Shown: positions 1 through 8,064, counted from the first letter of the stretch. The stretch is 43,184 nt of DNA from G020354785 sp964534745 (GCA_964534745.1 CAZHQW010000025.1:1-43184); one strand, 5' to 3'. Notes: generated from the letters alone by a model not told the origin. Program-made: numbers and translations.

Positions 1-20
1 AGGGACAGCGCCCATATTTT
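1..20. repeat. Left arm of 20-bp perfect inverted repeat
   Basis: AGGGACAGCGCCCATATTTT at the very edge of the window is the exact reverse complement of 1123-1142. The two arms enclose one complete gene, the FISUMP lipoprotein. The repeat may continue to the left of the window, which cannot be seen. The pair looks like the ends of a mobile or invertible cassette; no recombinase or transposase is visible. Confidence 0.85.
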
Positions 21-51
21 AACAAATATAAATTTATAAAATACACGATCA

Positions 52-1122
52 ATGAATCAATTATTTAATATTGAAAAAGCTTATGTCAGCTCATTAATTA
101 TCATTGTTCTTATTATTCTTCTTGTAACACTAAATCAATCCTGTAATGAGGATGAAACCGAAAGTTTTGTTAAAATTGAAACCGGTGAGGTTTCCAAAAT
201 TACATCAAATTCAGCTACTGTAGCGGGTATTATTGAAGATCCGGTTGAAAGTGAAATAACACATCACGGGCATTGCTGGGATGCTGTTATAAATCCGGAT
301 ACATATCTTGATACAAAAACCGATCTGGGTACCAGAGATTCTGCCGGAACATATTACAGCGAACTAACAGGCCTTTCATCAAACACTAAATATTATGTCA
401 GGGCCTATGCCACGAATAGTGCTGGAACAGCATATGGCCGTGAGGATACATTTACAACAAAAAACCCTTCGGTTAAGGATTTTGACGGTAATGTTTACAA
501 GACCGCAAAAATCTGTAACCAGGTATGGATGGCTGAAAACCTTGCAACTACTCATTATGCTGATGGGACTCCTCTTGTTGACGGAACAGGAGCAGGCTCC
601 ATAGCCGGGGATTATACAACAAAATACTGGTTTGTCTATGATGATGATCCTGCCAATAAGGCTACTTACGGCTTACTGTATACATGGGCAGCAGCGATGA
701 ACGGATCAGCCAGCAGCAGTGCAAATCCAAGCGGAGTGCAGGGAGTATGCCCTTCCGGCTGGCATATACCTAGCGAAGCCGAGTGGATACAACTGGAAAT
801 TTGTCTGGGCATGCCGGACGAACAGCTTGACTTGGTTGACTGGCGGGGGACCAATGAAGGAGGCAAGCTTAAAGAAAAAGGCACAAATCACTGGAATAAT
901 CCGAATGCAGGTGCTACAAATGAAAGCGGATTTACTGCACTGCCAGGTGGTCACCGCTCTGATGCATTCAATGGTATTGGTGAGTATGCCGATTTCTGGT
1001 CTTCAACTGAAAAAATAGAGAATGCCGCCTGGTCAAGGCATTTACGCTATGACGGTGCAGACATATATCGAAATGGCAGTTATAATAACCTTGTCTTTAG
1101 TGTCCGTTGCGTTAAGGATTAA
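52..1122 (+). CDS. FISUMP-domain lipoprotein with fibronectin-III-like domain
   Basis: Predicted surface or periplasmic lipoprotein of 356 residues. A hydrophobic segment (about residues 13-28) ends in a lipobox with the acylated Cys at 31 (LNQSC). Residues 40-137 have the pattern of a fibronectin-III-like domain (SNSATVAGII ... YYVRAYATNSAG). From about 141 to the end is a FISUMP domain (Fibrobacter succinogenes major paralogous family), recognised by DGNVY, QVWMAENL, GLLYTWAAA, CPSGWHIPS.EW and the terminal FSVRCVKD. The family has no established biochemical function; binding or adhesion at the cell surface is only a guess. The start is the ATG at 52, 31 bp after the left repeat arm, so any promoter probably lies at or beyond that arm. 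The stop codon directly precedes the right arm. The gene therefore fills the interval between the repeats, which suggests it moves or flips as a unit. Confidence 0.85.
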   Translation: MNQLFNIEKAYVSSLIIIVLIILLVTLNQSCNEDETESFVKIETGEVSKITSNSATVAGIIEDPVESEITHHGHCWDAVINPDTYLDTKTDLGTRDSAGTYYSELTGLSSNTKYYVRAYATNSAGTAYGREDTFTTKNPSVKDFDGNVYKTAKICNQVWMAENLATTHYADGTPLVDGTGAGSIAGDYTTKYWFVYDDDPANKATYGLLYTWAAAMNGSASSSANPSGVQGVCPSGWHIPSEAEWIQLEICLGMPDEQLDLVDWRGTNEGGKLKEKGTNHWNNPNAGATNESGFTALPGGHRSDAFNGIGEYADFWSSTEKIENAAWSRHLRYDGADIYRNGSYNNLVFSVRCVKD

Positions 1123-1142
1123 AAAATATGGGCGCTGTCCCT
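1123..1142. repeat. Right arm of 20-bp perfect inverted repeat
   Basis: AAAATATGGGCGCTGTCCCT, the reverse complement of bases 1-20. It begins immediately after the FISUMP stop codon. It contains an ATG (1128) in frame with the next gene, but that gene has a better start at 1152 that places a lipoprotein signal at its N-terminus. Confidence 0.85.
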
Positions 1143-1151
1143 CCCATAAAT

Positions 1152-2432
1152 ATGAAAAGAATATTTGCATATTTAATTATTATAGTAATATTCAGCAACT
1201 GCAGTGACAAGCTGACGCAGGATAAGTATGCCCAGTTGATAAAAGCATATAGCGAACAGAATTATTTTAAACTGGATAATCTGATGTCAGAGACAAAGCT
1301 GAATAAAAGGGAGCCAACACTATTATTATGTAAGGCTAAACTTGATTACGTTTTTAACAGGCCTGAAAGTTCCAATATCTTAATTAATAAAATACTTGAC
1401 AAATATTCGGCATATTTCAATGATACAATTATTGCAGATTTATATTTTATGAAGTCCAACAATGAAGATCGACTGCAGGACTATGAAAATGCCTGTCTCA
1501 ATGCACAGTTGTTATTGGAAAAATACAGTCATGTTTACGATTCTTCTTTTATAAGAGAAATGGAAGATGATATATTAATCAGAAAAACCTTATCAGGTAT
1601 ACCTAAAATGGTAATTAAGCAGGACGCAGACACAAGAATACCAATCAAAAGAGACATAGCAGGACTGCTTAACGTTCCGGTAATAATAAATAACGATTCC
1701 ACTGATTTTATATTTGACACCGGGGCAAACAAATCGGTTATAGTCAAATCTCTGGCTAATAAATATGGAGCAAGAATATTCCTGCCAAAAATAAATATAT
1801 ATGGTTTTACAGGTTATAGATTTGAATCTGAATTATGTTTAATTGATATCAAAATAGGAGATATTACTATTAAGAACTCCGTCTTCATTGTACTTCCGGA
1901 TTCATTACTGAGTTTTGGCAACGGCGCCTATGTAATTAAGGGTATTATTGGATTCCCGGTTATTAGCGCTTTGAAGGAATTAATATTTGAGGATGAGAAG
2001 TTCCTCTCTATTCCAAAAGAACCTGCTCAGTACAACCTTCGCAACTTTGCACTCAGAGAAGCCAATCCGGTTATTTTGGTTAAATACAGGAATGATACAT
2101 TACCGTTCCATTTTGATACCGGAGCAGACAGGACAGTGCTTTTTGCCACTTTTCTTAACAAATACAAAGATGAAATCACGGAAAATTACAAAAAATTGAC
2201 CGTAAAAATGGCTGGAGCCGGCGGAGATATTGAAACTGAAGCTTATTTAATTGACAGCATTATGCTTTCAGCGGGAGAGGCTCAGTTGCAACTGGACTCC
2301 CTCGAAGTTCTGACAGAACTGCTAAATGCCAATCAAAGGCATGTTTATGGTAACTTCGGACAGGATTTTATTAAGAATTTTTCGAAGATGGAAATAAACT
2401 TCAAATCAATGCATATAAAATTCTCAAATTAA
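1152..2432 (+). CDS. Lipoprotein with two retropepsin-like aspartic protease lobes
   Basis: The ATG at 1152 is preferred over the in-frame ATG at 1128 because it gives a compact lipoprotein signal (MKRIFAYLIIIVIFSNC, Cys 17); the upstream one lies inside the inverted repeat. The 426-residue product has an alpha-helical, TPR-like N-terminal part (about 20-150), then two copies of an aspartic-protease-like fold. Each copy carries a catalytic DTGA motif: FDTGAN (Asp 189) and FDTGAD (Asp 322), each preceded by a short hydrophobic strand and followed by hydrophobic residues as in the Asp_protease_2 (PF13650) family. Two lobes in one chain resemble the pseudo-symmetric pepsin layout, whereas retropepsins dimerise. 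Both aspartates are present, so the enzyme could be active, probably in the periplasm. Substrate unknown. It lies 30 bp after the FISUMP gene, but the repeat separates the two. Confidence 0.75.
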   Translation: MKRIFAYLIIIVIFSNCSDKLTQDKYAQLIKAYSEQNYFKLDNLMSETKLNKREPTLLLCKAKLDYVFNRPESSNILINKILDKYSAYFNDTIIADLYFMKSNNEDRLQDYENACLNAQLLLEKYSHVYDSSFIREMEDDILIRKTLSGIPKMVIKQDADTRIPIKRDIAGLLNVPVIINNDSTDFIFDTGANKSVIVKSLANKYGARIFLPKINIYGFTGYRFESELCLIDIKIGDITIKNSVFIVLPDSLLSFGNGAYVIKGIIGFPVISALKELIFEDEKFLSIPKEPAQYNLRNFALREANPVILVKYRNDTLPFHFDTGADRTVLFATFLNKYKDEITENYKKLTVKMAGAGGDIETEAYLIDSIMLSAGEAQLQLDSLEVLTELLNANQRHVYGNFGQDFIKNFSKMEINFKSMHIKFSN

Positions 2433-2569
2433 TTCCCCCATTCGTGATCGCAATAACAGTTTAAGAGCAGCATAATAATAATTAATCTTAATGATTTCAA
2501 TAATAATTTTCATATATTACTACGACAAAACCAGGTATAGCCATATATTCTACTAACCTGAAAAATCAT

Positions 2570-3193
2570 ATGAATAATAGACTTTTATGCCGCTTTATTA
2601 TAATCTTCCTTGCCGAAGTCTGTTTATCATTTTCTTCTTTAAACGGGCAACTGAGCTTAATTATTTACACGGACTTTATAAATCCTAAAAGCACTTATGA
2701 TTCATTAAGAAAAGACATTATGCTCACAGGATTGGCAGATAGTTTAGCAATTATAGGAATGCCAATAATGGTTCCTACAATCGATATTAAGATAGATTCA
2801 ATAAAAGCAACTCAGCTTGGTATCTCACCTAATGACATTTATAATAAGATTAAAGAATCAACCTCAGAGATAAATTCTCTCATTGAGATACAGAATATGT
2901 ATATTAAAAACAAATCTGACCAAATGATCCCTATCGCTAACATAGTATCACTTTATTCTTCACTGGACTATTATATGCCTGAAATATTTAAACCAAGTCC
3001 TGATACTTTTTGCTACCTAGGTATAAGGGCTGTGAAAATTGAATTGTATTGCCAGAAGAAAAATAAAAAAAAGCTTGGTGAATATATTAGAGATCACATA
3101 GATGATTATGCTGATGGATTTAATTATATTTATTATAAAATCAAATATGAAATTGTAAGAAACAAGAAATATAATTCAGAAACAGAGCATTAA
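2570..3193 (+). CDS. Secreted stand-alone domain resembling the RND-transporter docking domain
   Basis: A 207-residue protein with an N-terminal hydrophobic signal (about residues 7-27, ending SSLNGQ). Residues about 65-130 read like the funnel/docking subdomain of AcrB/MexB/CzcA transporters: IKIDSIKATQLGISPNDIYNKI corresponds to the family pattern of Asp-x-x-Lys-Ala-x-x-Leu-Gly-Val-Ser, and IKNKSDQMIPIANIVSL to its 'R.G.MVPL..v' strand. A full RND pump is about 1000 residues with 12 membrane helices; none of that is present here or nearby. The rest (ELYCQKKNKKKLGEYI ...) is not recognised. It could be a domesticated fragment acting in the periplasm or a partner for a pump encoded elsewhere. 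It is followed after 11 bp by the PD40 lipoprotein, so the two are probably co-transcribed. Similarity judged by eye. Confidence 0.6.
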   Translation: MNNRLLCRFIIIFLAEVCLSFSSLNGQLSLIIYTDFINPKSTYDSLRKDIMLTGLADSLAIIGMPIMVPTIDIKIDSIKATQLGISPNDIYNKIKESTSEINSLIEIQNMYIKNKSDQMIPIANIVSLYSSLDYYMPEIFKPSPDTFCYLGIRAVKIELYCQKKNKKKLGEYIRDHIDDYADGFNYIYYKIKYEIVRNKKYNSETEH

Positions 3194-3204
3194 AAACATA
3201 CCAC

Positions 3205-4158
3205 ATGACATTTAATAACTATGTATACGCTTTCTTTCTGGGATTACTAATCCTTCATACAGGCTGCGGGGAAAAGGATCCCGCCTCATATCTCAGACAT
3301 GATAATGCAACGAAATTAATTATTCCCTTATCGGGAAGTTTACAAAATCCGGCATTTTCTCCGGATGGCGATGCAATTGTTTTTACAAGATTCAGAAATG
3401 GATATAACGAGGAACCTGCAGATATCTTCATATTCAACCTGGAGACCGGCGAAATTGATACACTGGTAATGGATGGCAGTGGTAACGTCAATCTTCCCGG
3501 TTCATGCTGGAATTCAGCAAATGAAAGCATAGTATTCTCATCTTCAAGAGAGCCTCATGATGAAATATACATAATTGATGACAATGGTAATCCAGGGGAT
3601 GAAATAAAAATAACTGAAAGGGCCGATTATATGGCTTATGAACCTGCATTTTCACCGGACGGACAATGGGTAGTATTTGAATCACATCCTGTGGATGTTG
3701 AAAATAGGGGTGTGATTATGAAACATAAACTGGATAACAGTATAGCCTATAAGGCTCTAACAGAGGAAAATGATGATTGCCGGCAGCCAAACTGGTCGCC
3801 TTCGGGAAATTATATTCTTTTTCAAAAATTTGCGAATGGGCAATGGGACATCTGGATAATGAAGCCTGACGGAAGCAATAAAAAAAAGGTTACTTCAGGT
3901 GAAGGTGATAAAACAGATGCCTGTTTCACTAATGACGGAGAGTTTATTATCTATAGCTGCGATGCAGATTTAGAGTTTGCCAATATATACAAAATATCAA
4001 TTAACGGAGACATTCCTGAAAGACTAACAAATTATGAAGGATATGACGGGGCTCCCTCAATTTCAGCGGATGAAACCAAACTTATATTTGAATCTTACGG
4101 GGGTGACCCTGATGATTCGAACGGGACAAAATTATGGTTATTGTTACTTGACTTATAG
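3205..4158 (+). CDS. PD40/TolB-like beta-propeller lipoprotein
   Basis: A 317-residue lipoprotein (lipobox LHTGC, Cys 21) made almost entirely of PD40/WD40-like propeller blades. Recurrent strands can be seen: NPAFSPDGDAIVFTR, EPAFSPDGQWVVFES, QPNWSPSGNYILFQK, DACFTNDGEFIIYSC and a final SADETKLIFES, with one more degenerate blade (NSANESIVFSS). About six blades match a TolB-type propeller. Such domains are protein-interaction scaffolds, and no catalytic domain is attached. It probably faces the periplasm. The short gap to the preceding gene suggests an operon. The true TolB of the Tol-Pal system is longer, has an extra N-terminal domain and sits beside pal or tolA, none of which is here, so no gene symbol is given. 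Confidence 0.8.
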   Translation: MTFNNYVYAFFLGLLILHTGCGEKDPASYLRHDNATKLIIPLSGSLQNPAFSPDGDAIVFTRFRNGYNEEPADIFIFNLETGEIDTLVMDGSGNVNLPGSCWNSANESIVFSSSREPHDEIYIIDDNGNPGDEIKITERADYMAYEPAFSPDGQWVVFESHPVDVENRGVIMKHKLDNSIAYKALTEENDDCRQPNWSPSGNYILFQKFANGQWDIWIMKPDGSNKKKVTSGEGDKTDACFTNDGEFIIYSCDADLEFANIYKISINGDIPERLTNYEGYDGAPSISADETKLIFESYGGDPDDSNGTKLWLLLLDL

Positions 4159-4226
4159 TCCCCGCCCTGGATAAGGCCGAAGGCCAAAAATAAAATACAT
4201 CATTTAAGCCTATCATTAACTGCTCA

Positions 4227-4242
4227 TGCAACTTTCGTTGCA
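4227..4242. other. Perfect 6-bp stem-loop upstream of TonB-dependent receptor
   Basis: TGCAAC-TTTC-GTTGCA forms a perfect 6-bp stem with a four-base loop, 39 bp before the receptor start. It has no T-run behind it, so it is a weak terminator candidate; it could be a leader-RNA hairpin or a small operator. It lies in the 123-bp gap that also holds GGCC-GAA-GGCC at 4175-4185. Confidence 0.3.
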
Positions 4243-4281
4243 AATTCCTGTCATTAAAAGCGAATCTCAAAAAAATTCCAT

Positions 4282-6684
4282 ATGAAGACAATTTTTCGTT
4301 TAAGTTATCCGGCAATTATTATTTTCTTATTTCTGAATGCTGAAGATTTAGCTGTGCAGGAAATTACCAGGTCCGATTTATTATTGCTGACTATCCAGGG
4401 TACTGTAATTGATAAAACAACTCGTGCACCGTTAATAGGGGCAACCATTGTTATTAATGATTCAACCAGGGGAGCCATTACAAATGAAGACGGTATATTT
4501 GAAATCACGGATGTTCCGGCAGGAAGGAACAGCGTCTATGTCTCATACCTGGGGTATGAATCCCGTGTTTTTGACAATATACTGGTAAAACCGGGAAAGC
4601 AGACTATACTAAATATTGAACTCGAAGAAACTATCCAGGAAATTGGTGAGGTCACTGTCAATGCTTATCAGGGGAAACATGCCACAATAGACGATATGGC
4701 CATGATCAGCGCGCGTTCATTTACTATCGAGGAAACCGAAAAATATGCAGGCAGCTGGGGTGATCCTTCACGTATGGCAACCAGTTATGCAGGTGTCTTC
4801 GTTGCAAATGACCAGAGCAATGATATAATAATTCGCGGCAATTCACCGGCCGGACTGATTTGGAGATTGGAAGGAATACCTATCCCGGCTCCGAATCACT
4901 GGCATATGCTGGGAGCAACAGGCGGTCCCATTAGCATGTTAAACAATAATCTTTTGCAGCGTTCGGATTTCATGACGGGTGCTTTCCCCGCAGAATATGG
5001 CAACGGCATATCGGGCGCATTCGATTTAAGGATGAGGAGCGGAAATAATAAAAAAAGGGAGTATGTGGCACAGCTTGGCTTCAATGGTTTTGAATTCGGG
5101 GCTGAAGGACCGTTCAGTAAGAAAAGTAAAGCATCTTACCTTATTAATTGCAGGTATTCTATGATTGGCCTTGTTGATGAGCTGTTGTGGGTTGATGCAC
5201 TTCCCCATTACAAGGATCTGATGTTCAAGATTTCATTCCCGGGCAAAAAAAGCAATACTTCTGTCTTTGGCATAGCGGGGATAAGCAGGATTACCTTTAC
5301 AGATACGATAACGTCAGAAGATAACATCGAGCGCCTGATTAACTTCCCGGTAGGTTCAAAAACGGGAGTTATCGGAATAAACCATATACGTTTTTTCACG
5401 GATAAAACGCATTTAAAAACTTCCCTTGCGTTTACAACGACCACACCATACGGAAGCTCGGATTCGTTATCGGGTGACAACGGTAAGGTGCTTAAAACTC
5501 TAAGTAAATTTGAAGAACAGGAGAATGATATTGTATTCCAGTCCGTGCTCACACATAAGTTTAACACAAGAAATAAAGTAAAAGCAGGTTTTACGCTGCA
5601 CAATTTTTCGGTAGATTATTATGAAAAGGATTATGAATATCATGAGGAAAATGACAGTGGTACTTATTATGACCCCTACACCATCAAAGCAAATAACCTT
5701 GCATTGCTGCAAAGCTTTATCGAATGGAAGCACCATTTTTCAAATTCAGTATCGCTGGTATCCGGAATCCATTATGAGCATTTCCTATACAATAATACAT
5801 ATTCTATTGAGCCGCGCCTCAGCGCACAATGGAAATACGCGGATAACCGGTCATTAAGCTTCGGGTACGGACTGCACAGTAAGCTGGTGCCTATATATAT
5901 GTTCGTCAGAAAATCATTTTTAGACAGGGATGTAAACGGTAATTCGATATGTTACCAGACCAATAAAGATCTTGATTTCATCAAAAGCCACCACGCGATT
6001 ATTGCTCACGACTATTTATTTACGCGGCATCTGCGGTTGAAAACCGAAGTGTACTACCAGTATCTTTTTGACGTACCTGTCAAGCAACAGCCCGATAACT
6101 TCTGGTTCCTTAACGGGGGAGAAGCGCTTGACAGCTGGTGCGGGGAAGACAGCCTGGTGAATAAAGGGACTGGTGAAAATTACGGTATCGAGCTGACACT
6201 TGAAAAATTCTTTCACGAAAACTACTATTTCCTGGTAACCACCTCATTGTTTAACTCAACTTGCAGGGCCAGCGACGGCAAAGAGAGAAACACAGTTTAT
6301 AACGGCAATTTTGTTGTTAATATACTTGGAGGCTACGAGATGTTTTTTAACCGGAAAAACTCACTGGATTTTAATATTCGTCTTGTTTATGCCGGCGGAA
6401 GAAGATATACTCCCTATGTCATGTCTGAGGATCCGGAAGTTTTGTATGAAGAAGACGCTGATCATGCTTTCAGCTCCCAGTTCCCCAATTATTTCAGGCT
6501 TGACGCAAGAATAGGATATATGCACTACGGGAAAAGGGCAACTTATGAATTCGCACTGGATATAGCTAACCTGACCGACCATGATAATTTATATTACAAG
6601 TATTATGATGAGCAGGAAAAAGAATTTACCGATGAATACCAGCAGGGAATATTCCCCATGGGCCTTATCAGGATAAATTTTTGA
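4282..6684 (+). CDS. TonB-dependent receptor with carboxypeptidase-regulatory-like domain
   Basis: An 800-residue outer-membrane receptor. After an N-terminal hydrophobic segment, residues about 37-120 form a CarboxypepD_reg-like domain (IQGTVIDKTTRAPLIGATI ... GAITNEDGIFEI ... YLGYESR), common in Bacteroidota receptors. A plug domain follows (about 125-245: DIIIRGNSPAGLIWRLEG, AEYGNGISGAFDL), then a beta-barrel ending in an aromatic residue (GLIRINF). It probably imports a substrate using TonB-ExbBD energy. No SusD-like partner is adjacent, so this is not a classical Sus pair and the ligand cannot be read from context. The signal peptide is untidy: the first 25 residues are hydrophobic but lack a clear cleavage site. 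The gene stands alone, facing a convergent small lipoprotein gene. Confidence 0.88.
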   Translation: MKTIFRLSYPAIIIFLFLNAEDLAVQEITRSDLLLLTIQGTVIDKTTRAPLIGATIVINDSTRGAITNEDGIFEITDVPAGRNSVYVSYLGYESRVFDNILVKPGKQTILNIELEETIQEIGEVTVNAYQGKHATIDDMAMISARSFTIEETEKYAGSWGDPSRMATSYAGVFVANDQSNDIIIRGNSPAGLIWRLEGIPIPAPNHWHMLGATGGPISMLNNNLLQRSDFMTGAFPAEYGNGISGAFDLRMRSGNNKKREYVAQLGFNGFEFGAEGPFSKKSKASYLINCRYSMIGLVDELLWVDALPHYKDLMFKISFPGKKSNTSVFGIAGISRITFTDTITSEDNIERLINFPVGSKTGVIGINHIRFFTDKTHLKTSLAFTTTTPYGSSDSLSGDNGKVLKTLSKFEEQENDIVFQSVLTHKFNTRNKVKAGFTLHNFSVDYYEKDYEYHEENDSGTYYDPYTIKANNLALLQSFIEWKHHFSNSVSLVSGIHYEHFLYNNTYSIEPRLSAQWKYADNRSLSFGYGLHSKLVPIYMFVRKSFLDRDVNGNSICYQTNKDLDFIKSHHAIIAHDYLFTRHLRLKTEVYYQYLFDVPVKQQPDNFWFLNGGEALDSWCGEDSLVNKGTGENYGIELTLEKFFHENYYFLVTTSLFNSTCRASDGKERNTVYNGNFVVNILGGYEMFFNRKNSLDFNIRLVYAGGRRYTPYVMSEDPEVLYEEDADHAFSSQFPNYFRLDARIGYMHYGKRATYEFALDIANLTDHDNLYYKYYDEQEKEFTDEYQQGIFPMGLIRINF

Positions 6685-6735
6685 TCTTCGTACTTGAGGG
6701 ATTAAGGCTGTTAGTTGTTTTTACAGGCTATTACT

Positions 6736-7107
6736 CTAATATATTGTAATAAGCATTGTACCAATATTTATTGTCATATCCTTTTCTACATTGAATGTCG
6801 CATCATCCTGCTTATAAACATATCCTAAAATAAATCCTGAAAAAAAACATGTATCAGGATCAGGTGAGAATATGCATGTATGTTTCCCCTTTTCGGCCTT
6901 AAAAGAAGCAGTCCTGGTATCGCCTGATGATGTGCACTTACCAATTGTAACAAGTGTTTTGCCGTTTTCTTTTATTGTCCATGATGAACATGTTTCGTTT
7001 TTAACTGTGATATCAAAAGGTCCTGTATCGATATCTTCGACTTCGCAACCGGTTAACATGCTTGCAATTAAAATAATCGCTAACAAAGAATAAATGGCTT
7101 TAATCAT
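6736..7107 (-). CDS. Small lipoprotein of unknown function
   Basis: A 123-residue predicted lipoprotein with lipobox MLTGC (Cys 21). The mature part is beta-rich and contains several cysteines (ETCSSWTI, GKCTSSG, HTCIFSPDPDTCFF), which may form disulfides in the periplasm. The pattern of short strands with a WTI...GKTLVTIG core suggests a small beta-sandwich, but no family is recognised. It is transcribed alone, converging on the TonB receptor 51 bp away, and has a plausible promoter at 7133-7163. Confidence 0.65.
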   Translation of the reverse strand: MIKAIYSLLAIILIASMLTGCEVEDIDTGPFDITVKNETCSSWTIKENGKTLVTIGKCTSSGDTRTASFKAEKGKHTCIFSPDPDTCFFSGFILGYVYKQDDATFNVEKDMTINIGTMLITIY

Positions 7108-7132
7108 AATAGTCTGTCTTATTAGTGAATTA

Positions 7133-7163
7133 CAATTATATTAATTTAAGGTTAATTAAACAA
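7133..7163 (-). promoter_or_regulatory. Candidate Bacteroidota-type promoter for the small lipoprotein
   Basis: On the minus strand TTG (7161-7163), 20 bases, then TATAATTG (7133-7140) approximates the Bacteroidota consensus of a -33 TTG element and a -7 TAnnTTTG. One base of the -7 box deviates. It would start transcription about 20 bases before the ATG at 7107. Confidence 0.35.
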
Positions 7164-7252
7164 CAAGAATCTGGATTACTTTAAAACCTTTTGAAATAAA
7201 TTCAAACAAATCTAATCCTGATTTAACATATATATTTATTCTTCAAATATCG

Positions 7253-7268
7253 GCGCCCTGCCGGGCGC
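7253..7268. other. GC-rich perfect hairpin downstream of tRNA-Glu
   Basis: GCGCCC-TGCC-GGGCGC is a perfect 6-bp GC stem in a very AT-rich surround, 46 bp past the 3' end of the tRNA. On the tRNA strand a T-rich run comes before rather than after the stem, so it is not a textbook intrinsic terminator, though it may still end the tRNA transcript. Confidence 0.35.
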
Positions 7269-7313
7269 ACACAAAAAAAGGAAAAAATATTCATTTCTCT
7301 CCTTTCCTGTTTG

Positions 7314-7385
7314 CAGTCCGACGGGGAATCGAACCCCGGTTACCAGGATGAAAACCTGGCGTCCTAGCCCCTAGACGACCGGACC
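7314..7385 (-). tRNA. tRNA-Glu (anticodon TTC)
   Basis: The minus strand folds as a 72-nt cloverleaf. The acceptor GGTCCGG pairs with TCGGACT using two G-U ends. The D arm contains CGTCTAGGGGCTAGGACG. The anticodon stem CCAGG/CCTGG has loop TTTTCAT (anticodon TTC), and the T arm is CGGGG-TTCGATT-CCCCG. The discriminator base is G, and the 3' CCA is not encoded (CAA follows), so it must be added by the CCA-adding enzyme. It decodes GAA/GAG. Confidence 0.97.
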
Positions 7386-7467
7386 ATTTCACCTAAAAAT
7401 TTCAGGTGTGCAAATGTATAACAATTTGATTTCGGCACAAAATAAAACAGGTAATTTTTTTGGATAA

Positions 7468-8025
7468 TTAAGTCCAGTTTATAGTGAATTCGGTTAATGC
7501 ATCACCGCGGGCCATAGACTTAGTTATCTCAACGTTAATATCCTTGCAGCCCGATATCTCCAGCGCCTTTTCAATCCACCCCCCGATCCTGAACTCGATT
7601 AGCTTTTCGGGATTTTCCATCCCGGCAATATGAAGCACAAGGTTGTTGCCCTCGTTTTTAGCTGTTTTCATCTCGCACGGGCGGTAATAGGTTGCAAAAA
7701 CACGTGACGCCCTGGCTATAAGGTAAGAAGGTGATGATACCTTTACAAAGACTTTATATATGCCCTTCAGCGCTGTTTCGGCACTGTATCTTCCCGACTC
7801 CCACGCTCCCTTTTTAACGTCATCATTATAAAACAGCCTTGCAATCGCTGCCGTTGGTTTGGCAACAGCATGCTTAACATCGTACCATCTGGTCGAATCA
7901 ATGGGGCCCTCAAATATTGCCTTTGAGTCCGCCGGCAACGAATCATACCATTTTTTAAAATCTTCAGGGAATTTTACTTTTACAAAATCACGTATTGCCA
8001 TAACCGCAGTACCTTTTATTTCCAT
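7468..8025 (-). CDS. DUF2378-like (TIGR02265-type) protein
   Basis: A 185-residue soluble protein with no signal or membrane segment. Its layout resembles the DUF2378/TIGR02265 family known mainly from myxobacteria: an N-terminal 'G..' strand, DSLPADSKAIF, WYDVKHAV, a central GRYSAETALKGIYKVF, SPSYLIARASRVFATYYRP, and a terminal domain with IGGWIEKALEISGCKDINVEI and a Trp near the end. That family has been linked to a heme-NO-binding/V4R-like fold, but its function is unknown; a ligand-sensing role is inference. It lies 39 bp downstream of the Mpl gene on the same strand and may be co-transcribed with it. Recognition is by pattern only. Confidence 0.6.
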   Translation of the reverse strand: MEIKGTAVMAIRDFVKVKFPEDFKKWYDSLPADSKAIFEGPIDSTRWYDVKHAVAKPTAAIARLFYNDDVKKGAWESGRYSAETALKGIYKVFVKVSSPSYLIARASRVFATYYRPCEMKTAKNEGNNLVLHIAGMENPEKLIEFRIGGWIEKALEISGCKDINVEITKSMARGDALTEFTINWT

Positions 8026-8064
8026 ATTAACAGTATTTAAGTAGTTAAAGTTTGGTTAGTCAAT

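Noticed and set aside
930..1122. C-terminal FISUMP region as the variable region of a diversity-generating retroelement
   Set aside because: The fold at the end is reminiscent of such targets, but there is no reverse transcriptase, no accessory gene, no template repeat in the window and no adenine-biased codon block.
1128..1152. ATG at 1128 as the start of the aspartic-protease-like lipoprotein
   Set aside because: It lies within the inverted repeat arm and would put eight extra residues before a clean lipoprotein signal; ATG 1152 is the better start.
3205..4158. tolB gene of the Tol-Pal system
   Set aside because: Lacks the TolB N-terminal domain, is a lipoprotein, and has no tolA, tolQR or pal nearby.
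4175..4185. GGCC-GAA-GGCC as a terminator for the PD40 lipoprotein gene
   Set aside because: Only a 4-bp self-complementary stem with a three-base loop, followed by A rather than T residues.
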